NCBI GenBank assembly: GCA_034509425.1
Contig: JAVTVJ010000121.1
Location: forward strand, 1,550,001 to 1,614,000
DNA from: Eopsaltria australis
Taxonomy: Eukaryota; Chordata; Aves; Passeriformes; Petroicidae
Direction: 5' to 3'
DNA length: 64,000 bases
Under the pieces are notes generated by a model. That model did no database searches. It saw nothing but the letters and a program-made list of their open reading frames with translations, and had not been told where the DNA came from. The stretch's first letter is position 1; every line of letters begins with the position of its first letter. Positions 1-14,385 of the stretch are shown here, piece after piece. The translations under genes were made by a program, and so were the position numbers.

Positions 1-60
1 GAAATTATATTCATCACTGAAGAGGCTAGTATTTTCATTTGTTATATTTCCATCTGATTT

Positions 61-79
61 TGTGTGTGTGTGTGTGTGT
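61..79. repeat. (TG)n microsatellite
   Basis: Nine and a half perfect TG units, with related TG steps just before and after. Confidence 0.9.
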
Positions 80-3000
80 TGTGGTGAAATAGTACTGCTA
101 GTTTTCATATTTATGTCACTTGTACTTATGACTTAGGATGACAGTACAAATGCCTTCAAGGTTTGATTTTTAGGATCTGACACTATGAAGGGAAGGGACA
201 TGGAAGAAACTCTGATTTTCCTTTTAAGAAGGAAATGTTTGGGCAAATTTTATTCACTACAAAAATATTTTGAATGGTATTATCCAGGTAATACTTTCAC
301 CAGAAAGCTTACAATCTTCAAAAAAGTTTTTTAAAAGTTTAATTATTTGTAAGAATGTTGGATACTGTTTAAAACCCTTACCATTATTTTCAGAAAGACA
401 TGAAAGCTACCATATTTCTGAAACTGATTACTGTTTACTGAAGCAGAGTACTACTTTCAGTGCCTGAACTGTGAGGAAGAAATAACAATATGAATTAGCA
501 GTGCTCTTAGGACACGTGGAAATTACTTAACTGCCAGTTTACTGTGCCAAATACATGCTCTGTAAACTATTCATCTTTCTTACTGAATTACATTATGTAA
601 AAATGCCCCCAAACCTTCTAGAGGTATTGAATCAAGTCCTTAGTATCTACTTGAACTCCTTTTTAATGTCTCATCCTAGACTCCAGTCCCTATTAATGCT
701 TCAATATCACTCCTCTGTGATTCACTTGAGCCAGCACCTTTATGACCTTTCAAATATCTGAACAATTTCATAACTGATCCTGACTAAAATAGCTTGTCTG
801 TGACAACATATAAATTGCCACCTACACCACAGTGCTTAGCTAAACTACAAGGAAACCTGACAGCCCTAATTGCATTTAATGTGTTTAGGCAAATGAGAGT
901 AAGCTGGATGAAGCATGACCCAGAGCAGAGGTTCACCCTCAAGAAGAAAACTTTCACAGACTATATCTGTGCAGGATTCCCCAAATCTGCTTTCCAAATT
1001 AAGGACCAGCTGCAACCAGGAGCCAAATGGAGTTTCCTCTGATACTTGAAAATAACTCCAAAGCAGTTTTTGTATATTTTCAAGAAACAGAGCAAATGGA
1101 GGATACTGTGACTAGATTACAGTTAATTCTCTGGCCTGCTCTTCTGTCAGTACAGAAATGAGCAGAGTGGACTGTAGAATTAGAGTCTACACTGAAAAGA
1201 AAGAAAGAAGGGAATTGAGAATATTCAAATATAAAAAACTCCACTACCAGCATTAGTGAGTGGATCTCTGCAGCACTAGAAACTATACAGAAAGCCAGCT
1301 GGCACATCATCTGAAAATCTACTGTGCTCTCTATCCATCATGCTTACCTTCTGCTTACCCGGGAATAGAAATTAGAGCTTGTTCTTTTAATTGGGAACAG
1401 TTTTTTTGTAAGGAACATCATAAATCATTGTTTTCTTACTAGGTGACATCAAACAGTCATGAAAGCTGAGGTACTAATGAGGTGTTTTTATCAGAAATCC
1501 CAATAAAGCTCTGAAAAGGCTCCCACACAAAACATTTCAGTGTGCAGTGCTGAAGTTGCTCTTCTGGTTTCCATTGACCACACCACTCAATTCAGCCATC
1601 TCTACTCCAGCTGGGCAGTGAGTGCCTCATTATCCCCAGGCTCCAAGGCTGCCTGCAGTGCTCTGCAATGGAACAGTGACAGCAGCTGGGCCTTCACTGC
1701 CTTCACCACAAAGGCTATTCCACCTGTTCCAGCTGACCTGTACTTACTGCTCTCCAGGGCACACCAAGAGCAGTACAGAAAAAGAAACCCTGAAAGCATT
1801 CCTCTAGCCAATAAGGCAACAGCATTTCAAACACAGTGAAATGCACAGAATGTGTGCTAAGCATGAGATTTTGTTTACTAAGCTTCAGTCTCCATTCTCC
1901 ACCAGGACACAAGGGTGTCCCACAGAGCACTGCAAGGTTTCCACATGTTTCTCAGGGCACAGATACCTTCAGGATTCACTCTTTCCAAAAACTTCATGTG
2001 CCTTTGCTCTCTGCCAGGACTCTAGCTCCATCCCAAGAGCAATCTCCGCACTCTTTCCTGGAGAGAGGAGTTCAGCATGATCCTGATGCCTGCCATTAAA
2101 TAGCCTTAGTCTCTTCTCACATGCTCTGTGACCATAATGTGATCTTTTACTTTAATATGCTAATTTAAAGGAACTGTAACTTTGGTAAGAAACTTCAGCC
2201 GAGAAATGTGTCCCTCAGCACCTCCTGGCTTGGTAGTGTCAGTGTCACCCTAAAGAATGCAATGGAGATTTGGAACTGGAGCAAACTTACAGTCTTTGAT
2301 CCAGCTCCCACAGGAGACACTAGTGCTGCTTGCTATTTTAATCTCCCTAAATCATAGTTCACAGGAAGTGGCAATGGGAAGGGCTGCTGAATACATTGTG
2401 CTCTATCTGGAATTTTAGGTAGCAGAAATTAGCACAACTACCACTGAGATTCTTAGAGAATAAAAATCAAAGCAGGATTTTTGCACATCCCTTCTCCCAA
2501 ACCCACCTCTGGAATTTTAGTAAATTCATAGGATTTACATTTTAGATTGGGATTTCTCTTATGATCCCATGCCCCTTCCTATCTTTCTATTCTATATTAT
2601 GAAGATTGTGCATATTCATTAAAAATGTTCAACTTTACAGAACATTAAGTGCTAGTCAATTAATTCCATTGATAACTGCTTGGCCTTAAGATGTCTCTTG
2701 CTATTCATTTAAATGAAATGTTACTCCCCTGAATACCATCAAAGAGCTGATATTTATGGACCTACGAAAAATATTGAAATTATTAGTTATTTTCAATCTA
2801 TGAAGTATCAATACTAGTTCTTAAACTGGCTTTAAAAAAAGTCATTTTGGATACTTTGAATATGATCATTCTGATGTGCAGAAGGGAACCGAATCCTCAT
2901 ACATCTGCTCATGGCCTGGCTACTCTGAGCTGAGAAGGATTGCTCACAATACAGGCATCAGAGCAGCACTTAGCACCCTGCAAACCCTGCACTTCATTGC

Positions 3001-6000
3001 TTCTGATCTCCTTTTTAGACATTCTGGACCAAGTCCAGAGCAATCCAAACAAATTAATCTTGGGTCTGTAACAACTGATTGAAGGATCCTCTGTAATTTC
3101 CTTTAAGTCACAATTCAGCTACTGCCTACCTGTGTTTCTGCTTTTCAAAGTAAACACAGCCACACAACTTAACTGTGGTACTACAGAACACTCTGGATCC
3201 CCAGAATTTCCAGATATAAGACTGCTTGTTTCAGATATTCCTTCATTTCATTAAAATGTAGTAGCTTTCCCCATGGACTTCCTGTGAGCTGACGCTGCTT
3301 CGGGTGTTCCAACATTGATTGTATATTACACACTCTGGGATGGTGTGGGTAGTTGGAGAATGCAGTAAGCCAATACTTTCCCTCTTGCTGTGCAGCAAGT
3401 TAGTGCCTCAACAACTGTGTTCCTGAGTAAGCTTAATTGACTGTAATAAGGCAATCAAATGTGAATATTCTTCACTCTTAGATTTCTAGGATGCTCTTTA
3501 ACAGTAACCAAACTGAGACTAAAGACATTCTGCACCTGCGCAACTCTGGGGAAAAGCAAAGCCTCAAATACTTGACGTTTTGTGCTTTGTACTTCACCAG
3601 TGTCCAGTGATGGCAGACACGTTAATGTAAAAGGAAGGACTGTTGTTCATGACACACTTGGTGACATTAACAACTTCAGCAGCCCTTGCCTCTGGCCATT
3701 TCTGCCAGTCCTTCAGAGGGCTCTCCCCTGTGCCAGTGCAGTTCCCTGGAGTCACACAGTGATTCCACAATTCCTCGTGTAGCCAATCAGCATGGAAACT
3801 GACCCAGCTGAAAAAAATTCCTATTTTTTCTTGGTCATCCCACTTTTTAGCTGGATAAGCTCCCTGATCTTGTTCAGTCTGCAACTAAGTGACCAGTTGT
3901 GCTGGGACTCCAGGAGGTCAGGAGTGAGTGGGTGGTAGCAGAATAAGGAAGAAGTCTGCTTAGAGTTGTTTGGGCAGCACTGAAGCCAAATGTCTGGTTA
4001 GGAACTAAACACTGAGTCACATATTTTTAAACTTTAAATGTTTATCCTCAATTAAAAAAAAAATAAATTCTGCTACCTTACCAGGGTTTCCATCATCCAA
4101 TTAAGCCTCTATTAGTACTTTAAAGACCCTTTCCTCTCCTTTAATTTTGTTGATTTTCAAAAATCACTTTAGCAAGAGAAAGGGAAGTCAGAAAAAGCCC
4201 TAATTTGTCATTCCAGCTCATAAAGTATTGCAATTCATTTTTCTGGCTAGTGTTAATAAAATTTATATTAGAAAGGTCTAGAGCAATACCCTTGAAAATA
4301 CAATTGTTTTCTGCACCATCAGCAACCTATTATCCAGATGAAATAAAAATTTCATACTTTGGAGCTTTTTGTGTACTTGCTCAAATTACAGCTTTCATTT
4401 TCCTCAGACCCTCCATACATATTTCAGCAGAGTAACCATGGAAAAAGTACCAAAATTAGGGAGACAAGGTTTCATTTTGAATAATCCAATTCCTAATCTA
4501 ATGTTTACCTATTACTATTTCTAGCTTTAATAAGGCTATAAGAGAAATCCCTTTAATAATGGAATTCTGGTGTAGTATTTTTGGGAGGTCTCTTTGCCTT
4601 TTTTTCCTCTTGATTCGCCAACACCACCCACTTCTTTTTCATTCACACACAAGCACCCACTTAGCAATTGTGTGATCACTAAACACAGAAACATGTAGGC
4701 ATGAGCATCCCTAATCAGACGTACACAGAAACAAAATCTCTATCCTTCAAGGACAGGGCAATTTCTGTCAGGCATTTTAAAGCCAAGGCAGGTCATTGAA
4801 GTTATTATTAGCACTAATTAGCACTCCCACAAGCTGTTGAATTCTTCACCTGCAGCCAAAGGGCACTCAATATGGTGCAGAATTTGCTAACAGCTTTGAA
4901 AGAATCAGAGAACTTGCTCCTCTTTAGAAACACGGGACTGCTCTATTGCATGTGAATAGGCCTTTGATAAAATTATAGCTGATCCATGTACCAAATGATC
5001 TACAGAAGCAGAGATATGATTAAACTGTTCCAAAACAAAGGAATTCTACAAATGTCTAAACAGACTCTTAGTCAGTAAAGGAAGATATCTGGTCTTACCT
5101 AATATAGTGGTGCTACATTTTACCTTTCTACCAGGTTACAGACAATTCATGTCCCATCTCAGTTACAGTGCTGCTCTTTTAAGGTCGTGTTTTATGTAGG
5201 ACTTTGAAGACAAGTCTGTATGAAAACGGAATTTTTGCTCTTGTGAGCAGCTTCCCTTGAGAATTAGAGAGATCTGAACTGAAACACTGAGGCCCAAATA
5301 AAAAACTGACCCTAATGGTTACAATGGCTAAGAAATGATGAAAGCCCAGTGAGCCACCACTTTTATGTGTTAGGCACATTTCTAACAAAGTGTCATAACA
5401 GGGAAGCCTGGCAACAGCTCTCATTAGTCAAAAGCACTGCTTCAGAGCAGTTGCAGTATATATTTGAAAGAGGGAAGAAAAAAATGTGTTAAAATCAGCT
5501 ATTTTGGGTCTATGAGATAACTGACAGTATGACCTTTAGAGATAAATTTTCTACAAAGAGTAAGCAAAATTGTAGCAGGAGTCAAAAGAATAACACATCA
5601 TCCAAAATAAAACTAGCAAATACTTGTTACAGAACTTACTATGTGGGAAACAGGCACCTAAAGGATTCACCTCCAAAAACAAGTCACTGTCCTCTATGGC
5701 AGGAAGCTGGAAACAACTGGAAGCCTTAAAGACAACAGGCAAGATTTACCTCCAACTACCATTCCTTTCAAAGGGAAAAGCAGAGAGTGAGAAACACAGA
5801 AAAAGCACTCCTTTAAAAAAAACCCAAGGCTCAGCTCAGTGCAGGTAGACAAGTGGCAGCTCTTCAATAGCTGGACATGCAACCCACCAGCTGAAAGCTG
5901 ACAATGTCACCCAAATTGGGGGCTGCCTGTGTCACTCTGAGCTGTGTTCACGTTTGAGTCTCTCACAGAGGCTGCAGCATTCCTACCAGCTCCCCTTGGC

Positions 6001-9000
6001 AATGCACTCTCCCACTGTACACATTTTCATACAGCCAAATGTCAACTCACAGAGCTGGGAATAAAGCCCTAGGATATGCATCAGTCCCTCCCACGTGACA
6101 CAACACATCAGATTTGTGGCTGCAATGGTCAGCCAGCCCCTTTGGATTTTCTACCATCCTTAAAGTAGCACTCAACATTTTTACCAACAACTCCACAATT
6201 CTGAAGCACCAGTAACACCAATGGTCACAATTTTAGAATGATCAGTATTATTACCTCTGGCCTCTGGGTACTATGAGAGTATTCAGTGTGAGGAGAGGAA
6301 TCCTTTTTGGCCTCCTCATCCTATTCTTGAATCATTTTCTTTGTCACACTGAAGACAACAATGCATTTCCTCTAAAACTAATATACAAATAACATCAAAA
6401 TTCTGGCCTGCACAGTGATAGTACAACTATGACAATGAATCAAGGTCACTGCTTTTTTATTCGTGTTATTCACTTTTTGAAAAGGAAGTGCCACAAACTG
6501 AGACGTGACCCTTGCTGACAACGGAGCCTTGGTCCTTTTTCATAATTTTCAACAAGGTACATTTGTAGCATTTTCATTAAATAATGACACTTGATTTCCT
6601 GACTCCAGGGCACAGGTAACAAGGTGTATATCCGGGAATGCATAAGTGACATGATCTATTTATTTTAGTATCATGCCAGCAGCTGAAGGGTGAAATAATT
6701 GCCTGGAAGTGCATGGAGTTGTTTCATTCTGCCAAACTAATTAGGAAAATGGGAATTCTGGAACTAGATCTCTGGGCATCTGACTAAAATCAAGCCTTTT
6801 AAACACTATGACAGAAATTGATGTCAAATGTATCAGGACCACTTCCCCTTACAGAGACAAACCTCTCTGCAGAAACAAGCACTACTTAGTCATAATTAAC
6901 TCTCAGAAAGGAAAAGAGAATAATTTTCTAACTCATGGTGACAATTCTAACCCAGTTGGCTCATTGACAAATCATTTATAAGGTTACAAAGTTAAGTAAA
7001 GGCTGCCAAGCACTGATAGTATAACAGGGTCCTGGGATACCTTGGATATGGAGATTCTGTTTACCAAATAAACAGGAGCTGGATACATTCAAAGAATGAG
7101 GGCATTGCTTATTTTAGGAGACATTCTATATGGTTTCCAGCCTGTTTCAACAAAAAAATCGTGCAAAATTAGAGAACTGAAAACAAAAACCACTGTTTGT
7201 TGTGACATGAGCGTTTGTGAATCTGGTATCTCAGGACTAAAAGGCATGTGTACCACCCTGCTCACTGAAGAACTTTAAAATGAAAACAATCAAATATACA
7301 ATGAATATTTATAAGCAACCAAACTCAGCTAAGTTGTATATGAGCACTGGTGTTTCGCTCACAATTTCACATATTAAGGATTATTCACTTTAAATCACTT
7401 TCACTAAATTGAGAGCCATGTGTTGCTGTGGCATCTTTGAATGTTTCCCTTACCTTTTAGCATACATCAATTCAAATGTTTAAGACATTAAACATACTTT
7501 AGTACAACTGCTGTTATCTCAGAGGAGGAACATGACCCTGTAAGAACCTGCTCTGGCACACTTTGGTGTTCTGACATTTCCAGGCAGCCAGTACAGCTCC
7601 AGGTGAACTGGGAGGGTCAGCATAGTAAAAGCAATGGTAAAAACCAGGGGACTACAAAGTACACAGAAAACAAACAATTAAAGAATTTCAGACTTTGTTT
7701 TTCATACTTCATCTCTAATGTCAAGATACATAACCAGCTTGTCTTCTTTATCCCCTATGCAAAATTGAGGAAAACAATGCTGAGGTATACATGTTTATAA
7801 TAATGCTTTAAAATCTCTCTCCTGTATCAGAAGAATATAATAGCAACTGCTCTTAATGACATTTTCTGTTAGAAAAATTGCTTTTCCCTTTCCATCACTG
7901 CTGACACATATTGTAGTCCACTGTTCATCTGTTACGTATCAGCCACCACACAAAGAAATTACACTGATCATTATCCACCCATCATGGAGTAAGATGGTAA
8001 GCAGGATTCTAAAGGGCAAGAATTGTTTGCAGTTTCCACTATTACTAAAACCAAATGTTCCAATTCCTTACTTTTCAAACCAAAAATAATGTTTCTCTCT
8101 GATCACCTTCAGTTTCCCTATTAGGAGTTATGCAGAAACAGAATGCTTAATAAATTACAACAATCTTTTCTTAACAAGGTATCTTTCTACAGTCAGGAGA
8201 AAAGCATTCAAGAGCAGCTGATAAAATTTTACATAAAAGTCTACATTCATCATTCTTATGTGACCACTCTCATTTTCTGGATCTGCTCAAGCCCAGTGAT
8301 TTTTGGCAGTTTGCTCCATTCCATAAAAATCACACGTAATCAAAACTTCAGTGACTTGACCATTTCTATCAAGTTTGTTCCTGGAAAGGAAATAATCCCA
8401 TCAGAGGAAGGAGACAAAAAGTTATTTGTTCAAGAGATTTAAATTAAATTTAGGTGTTTTTTAAAATACAGGCATTCCCCACACCCTCCAGTCATGACCA
8501 GTACGTCAGAAAGCAGAAAGACAATTCTTGAACATATTAGTACATGAAGATTAAGCCCCTGAAATCAAGCTACGCTCTTGACATCCCAACTAAGTTCTTA
8601 AATGATGCAATTCCCTAAGAAGTTTCTTGCCTTGTGAAGTAGTCAGATAAAATATTTATGTTCTCAAATAGAACTGCAAATAAAAAATAAGTAAGGGCAG
8701 GCTGTCAGTGCTGCTTGCAATGTGGTAGCAAAATATGAATGAAACTAATAGAAAATGGCATGTCAACAAGGGAATTTGAAAGCAATGAAAGAGATTTATT
8801 TCCTTCTTGTTTTTTACTTCTTCACTGGGTTTGAAACTAATTTTTATTAAATATCTCACTTGAGACTGAAAGTAAGTTCCCCAAATACGATAAGCAAGAA
8901 AAAGGCCCCAATATTCAATTAATAAAAAACCATTTTCTTTCTGCTTTGGTGCACACTCCAATTCAGTATTGTGACCAAATATGAAAACAGAACAAAGACT

Positions 9001-10381
9001 TTCCTATTCAATCCATGGTCTCTCTCAGCTTCCAAGAGAGTATAAATTTAAATACTAACAGAATATGGTGTATAAGAAAGATAGCAGAAGTGTGTTTTAT
9101 TTAATCTATTATTTCTTCTTTGAAATATTTCGTATTTGCTCCAACTAGGATTTCTTCTTCATGAGCAGCTATTAATCTTGCTATAGATTATAATTACATC
9201 ATTCATCACATTTAGATCGTGCCACTGCAAGATGTCCTCCAGTGCAAGAAGAGCAGGTCTGAGCAGTGAGACATTTGGTGTTAAACACCAGAGTGAGCCC
9301 ATGGAGGCCTCTGTGGGAGGGGAGTGCTGGGAATCACTCTGGACTGGTTCTATTCTCGGTCTGGGGATGAGATCCATGGGAAGCTGGAGCACACCAGCTA
9401 CACACCAAAAGCACAGGCTTTGGTGTGGATTAGGCTGTCAGGAGCTGCTTTGTGTGCTCAGGTCATTCCCACTACAAACCAAAGCATGGGGAGATCAGGG
9501 GGTTGCTTTAAAATGCACTTCTGGTGAATTCACTCATCCTGGTGCTGAACGAAAACCTCTCTTAGCTGCATCTTACTTGTACTTGCATTCAAGCAAAATG
9601 TCTCAGTTCTCCTCTCATGACACAGACAAACTGTTTGCCCAGGCATTTTCTCTTATCATCTAATTGGCTTGAGAACATAAGAATAAGGCTTATCTTTCCA
9701 ATTATAAGGAATTAGTAAATCATGGGTCTTGGAATGGAAACTGAAAGAATACAATTAAATTCAGATAATAATTTTATTTCCAGATATATTTTCATTCAAA
9801 ACCAACTTTAAAAGATCTCCCCCCTAAGATGAATGGCTAACAGCCAGGCTGAGCAGCACTTCCATTTTTAAAAACATGGTATGTCAAATCTACATAATTT
9901 TGTTCTTTTTTAAAATGTTGTTTACAATGTCTAAAAAAATTTTACACTATGGCTGAAATATATAACAAGCAGCAAGTAATTGGATCCAATACAATTACAT
10001 AGCACTGTGAGATTTTGTGAGAAATTACCATTAACAGAAAACCCATTTTTTCCCTAACAATAATTTGTACAGCTCATTTCCTTTTTTCTTTCCCTTGGTG
10101 GTACGACTGGAAAAAATTTATAAAGAATCCCCTCCATCTCCTTGAAGGTAAATTTTTGTTTGAGGAAATGTAGCATTACCTCAGAAGCAGAGCTCTCACA
10201 AAACTGAATGGTTTTACACTGACTCCATCTCTTTGCTACTCCTTGTTCCCACACCAGGCATGTCTCCCATTTCAAAACCTTCCTGCTCTGAACCACAAAC
10301 CAGCCAACAGATTCCTGAGAGCCACCCCCACTGATGGATGCACTTTTCTTTCCGGGGAGGCTACTTACGACACTTCTGATT

Positions 10382-10418
10382 TAAAAAAAAAACACCACAA
10401 AGAAACAACAACAACAAA
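10382..10418. repeat. A/C-rich low-complexity tract
   Basis: An A run followed by CACCACAAAG and (CAA)n-like units. Confidence 0.7.
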
Positions 10419-10918
10419 AAGGAGGTGGGAGGAGATTAAACTGCACATTAATAATGAGATCCCCTGATTGCTGCAGGCAGACAGCTCCGTGCCTGCTTCC
10501 TGCCACACAGGCTCTCTCCTATCATTGCCTTTCATTGTGAGGCTGGAGAATACCTGGTGCCAGAGAAACAATGAGACAAAGTCTCCACAGTGAGGATTTA
10601 GGCTCCTTTAAAATAACTTTGAAACATGGCCATATCCCTAAAAATCTATCTTCCATTTATTTTATAATGAGCTCAATTCTTCTCAAATCTATTTATAAAT
10701 TCCTTCATCTTACGCACATTGAGTATCTTGCTAACAACATTTTATTTTTAGAAGATTCCTTTGCCTGACAATTTTGCAGGCTCTACTCAACCAGTCTCCT
10801 GATAAATTCAAATTAAAAACTTGATAATTAAATACAGGGAAGTATTTCATCCTATCATAATGGTTGGCTGTATGAAACACCAGAAGCTGTTATAAAGAGA
10901 CTGGTTTGCCTCCATAGC

Positions 10919-10935
10919 AAAAAAAAAAAAAAAAA
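10919..10935. repeat. Poly(A) tract, 17 A
   Basis: A pure A run directly upstream of the CR1 3' fragment. It is probably simple sequence rather than a retroposon tail, because CR1 does not end in poly(A). Confidence 0.85.
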
Positions 10936-10936
10936 G

Positions 10937-11109
10937 AAATCAAGCCTGTCTGAGTTCTGGAAGCATTTGGACAATGCTCTCAGGCACATGGTGGGGCTCT
11001 TGGAGGTCCTGTGCAGGGCAAGGAGATGGAGGTCCTGTGCAGGGCCAGGAGATGGAATCAATGATCCTGATGGGTCCCTTCCAACTCAGCACATTCTGTG
11101 ATTCCATGA
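10937..11109 (+). mobile_element. CR1 LINE, 3'-end fragment
   Basis: The stretch contains the characteristic avian CR1 terminus: TGGACAATGCTCTCAGGCAC, TCCTGTGCAGGGCCAGGAG, GGGTCCCTTCCAACTCAGCA and the terminal ATTCTGTGATTC octamer-type repeat. It is a 5'-truncated copy in + orientation, as most CR1 insertions are. It differs from a standard copy by an internal 26-bp tandem duplication at 11001-11052. The left boundary is approximate. Confidence 0.85.
11001..11052 (+). repeat. 26-bp tandem duplication inside CR1
   Basis: Two copies (11001-11026 and 11027-11052) of a unit starting TGGAGGTCCTGTGCAGGGC differ at a single base. The duplication lies inside the CR1 3' region. Confidence 0.9.
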
Positions 11110-14100
11110 AGCTTATCTACTTTAATCTGTTGTAAGACAGCTTTTAGAGGAAGGTCCAGCCACCTAGGCAAATTTTAGGCATCCTCCATAAGGTTTGGTG
11201 TTCGAAGATATGTTTATTCTCCCATTTTGCACTAATATTGACTCAAATTCCAGCTGTTGTTCTATTTTGGCCAAGGTGTCGTTTTTCTCTCCACCACAGA
11301 GACTATGGGCTGCAGCTAACAGTTCCTGTGCTGTGTATCAAATTGCCCTGTGTACCAAAATATTTTTTCCACAACTTTTAAGATTTGCAGTTAAATTAAA
11401 AGACAAACAGAATTATACAAATGGAGAATCCTCCAAACAAAGTCCTTATTTGCTGAGCAATAGTTTTATCAGAGATCTCATACATCACTTAAAGCTTGTC
11501 TCTGTCTTCAGACTTCATATTTCTTTCTCCACAAGTTACTTTGCCTTCCTTTTCAGTACAGTTTGCACAGTCCTGCTGAAAGTTAACTTTATATTCAAGC
11601 TGGCAAAAGGTCAGCTATTGTGTCCTCTCTGAATACTGCTTTTATCTGACAGGTCTATGAGTCAGCAACATCTTTCTTAAATACTCACCTTTAGTATCAC
11701 ATGCACAACCACTACAGCCTCTTGCTCAAACGAATGATGTTCAGAGAACATGCCCTGGGCACGCCTAGTCCCAAACTAATGCAGCAGCAGTAGGATTTAA
11801 ACTCATAAAGGCTCTTACATGTATCTCAAAGCTACACTGACTTTTAATTTCTGCCTCCAGACAGAGTTATCTTCCCAAGCTGCACAGAGCAAAGCACAGC
11901 AGCGGTTCAGTCACAAGCCTGGTGGGCGTGGGAAGAAAGGGGGCGGTGCAGGACGGCTGCTGTAATGGAATCTGTGTTTGCACACCTACACCACATCCAC
12001 TGAATATGCAGAGTGTGCCGGATTGTCCGGGCATGTTCCCTGCACGCTGGCCAAAGTCTCTGTTTGCTGACACATCCCCATCCTGCAGAGCCAAGGACAA
12101 GATGAAGAAGGCTGACTCAACTCTAATCTGTTGCCTGGGAGGTTTTGGGTGCTTCAGTGCCAGGGAGCAGCACTCCATCCCAGGCTGAAATGCTACAGTA
12201 AACTTTGTATGTTTTACTGCCAAACTACACTCAACAGAACATAGCAGCTCTCTGACTGAAGGAATAAAGGAATCAGTAGAAGGTGGTGGCTGCTGCTGTC
12301 CCCCACCCAGCCCTAGGCTGTCTCTGCCCTTTGGGATGATTTTGCACTGCTCATACACCATGGAACGTGCTTTGTGTCCAGAGGAATATATGGTTCAAAC
12401 AGAACTTTAGAAAGATTATCACTCAAACAGTTTTTAGGTTTTATTAATAACCTATTGGAGAAAAAGAATGAGGAATCTATGAAGATTTTTTTCAGAGTTT
12501 TCCCCACTCAACTTCCATTCCAGACCCAGCAGGGACTGGCCTAGAGATCTTTTTTATTACAGTAGATAATGATATGCCTTTAAAAGATGATGAACCAAAT
12601 ATGGACTATATTGTTTCCAACTGGACTTCAGGATAGCAGAAATAAAAATGGATGATAGAACTCAGCTCAGAACTTCTGACCTCGTACAAGGATTGTTTCT
12701 TTCAACTTTATATCAGGGACAAAAGAGATAAGTGAATGTGAACTAGAAGTTCATTTTCTCATGGCATGTTTATAGTCCTTCTGTTCTCTACTTCTCCTCT
12801 AATAAGAAGGAATAATTTAATTCTATCTAGAATTTCAAGGGAAATATTTAAATTATATTTCTTTTCTCTTACACATATATTTCAGGCATATATTTCAGAT
12901 AAATAACATTTTATTATCTAAGTTTGCCAGGAAAAGCTGAGCTCAGACAGCTCTATTGGGAATAAGTGAATTATTCTGCATATGTGAAGGAAACAGAGAC
13001 CATTCTGCAAATCACTGAATAGGCTCTAACAGATAAAGAACAATTAAAACTAAATTTAAAAGTCATGAATTTTTGACAAATTTATTGTTACTGCATTTTC
13101 ACTCAGCTCTAGTTGGAACTGCAAACATACTGAAGAAATACTGCCCTGCCTTTGTGACCTCTCTTATGATTTCTGGGATACTTCCAGCATGTTCTGAAGT
13201 TCAGTCTGATATACGAAGAAATACACATAAAAATACTTTGATGTGAAAATTACAGGTCAGTTAAGTGTAGCAGCCTAGCAAAGTTCAGCTGACAGGAGTG
13301 GCTGAGGATCTCTCAGGACAGTTTTATAAAATGAACCACTATGACAGAGGTTGCACAAACAATTGCAAACCTTTTATGTTACCCAATTATTCTTCTTGTC
13401 CTAAAGAGCTCAGTCCAGACAGTGTGGCAGCTACAATACCTGTGTGGAACAGAGCTTGTTCCCACAAATATTCTTGTACCACTCTAAGAGTATTAGGTTT
13501 GTTAATAAAAGCCAAAAAATCCCTACTTCCATTCCCAAAAAGCCCTCGTCCAGGATTAAGTAAATTGTAAAGCTGCTAATAAAAGAAGCAATCAAGCTGA
13601 GAGACTATGAACTATGCTTAGGACAAAATGAACATCCATTTTAAGGAATAATTCTCCCCATATTTCAACAAATGTAAACCCAAAGGTGGCTACAACACAG
13701 AGCACTACCTCAGATCTGCACAGCACCACAGAAATTAGAATAAATGCTGCTTAAAGTTAAAATCTTGAATGCTTAGAATATCAGCACCATCATTACATAG
13801 AAGCATAATTACAGCTAATTACCTTAAAGGCTAGGAAAGAACTTGTGCAAAATAAAGGAAGCTCTTTATTCTGTTAATGAAAGGTTTGGCTAATAGATTT
13901 GTCAGGTCCAGGTAGAAGCACATGCATTTATCTTTTAAAAAATAACATGCCCTTTATGTGAATCTATAGCAGAAAAATATGGGAGTTATTAAAATCACTG
14001 TAGAGGGGTAATACATAGTTCTAATTCAAAATGAACTGAATAGTGTGACTTTTGCTGCTTGCAGTGGCAGTTGTTTAGTCTAGGCAGTCTCCCATAAATC

Positions 14101-14307
14101 TGAACAAAACCCATGACACTGCTGCAAAACAAAGTGAATAAGAAAGGCAACAAATAGCTCCACTTTCATTTCTAAAAACTGAGCCAGCCCCCATGGAAAA
14201 CATGTGATGTATCTGCATGTGATAGCTACATGGGCCTGAGAAGCAATAATATACACCAGCTATCAACACAGTTGCATATGGATTATCTATTATCAGACAT
14301 ACACTTA

Positions 14308-14385
14308 AAAAACCCCCAAAAAAACAACAAAAAACCCCACAAGAAAACCCAACAAAAAAACCAAAAAAAAAACCCCAAACCAATC
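14308..14385. repeat. A/C-only low-complexity tract
   Basis: About 78 bases made almost only of A runs and C runs (CCCC, AAAAAAA). The complementary strand is a T/G tract with GGGG and TTTT blocks. It creates a phenylalanine/glycine-rich open frame on the - strand that is not a gene. Confidence 0.85.

Larger units (their letters stand above)
1..10918. other. Non-coding region upstream of LIPC exon 2, first part
   Basis: No exon with convincing homology, splice context or codon structure was found on either strand. Open frames here are short and unlike known proteins. Content is unique AT-rich DNA plus a (TG)n run at 61-79 and an A/C-rich tract at 10382-10418. It probably belongs to LIPC intron 1 or to its 5' flank, but which cannot be decided without exon 1. 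Confidence 0.6.

Noticed and set aside
9232..9663. 143-codon open frame on the + strand
   Set aside because: The composition looks random, no family is recognised, there is no splice or promoter context, and it sits in a non-coding stretch.
11195..11632. 145-codon open frame on the + strand just after the CR1 end
   Set aside because: It has no recognisable domain and a chance-like amino acid mix; long AT-rich windows give such frames.
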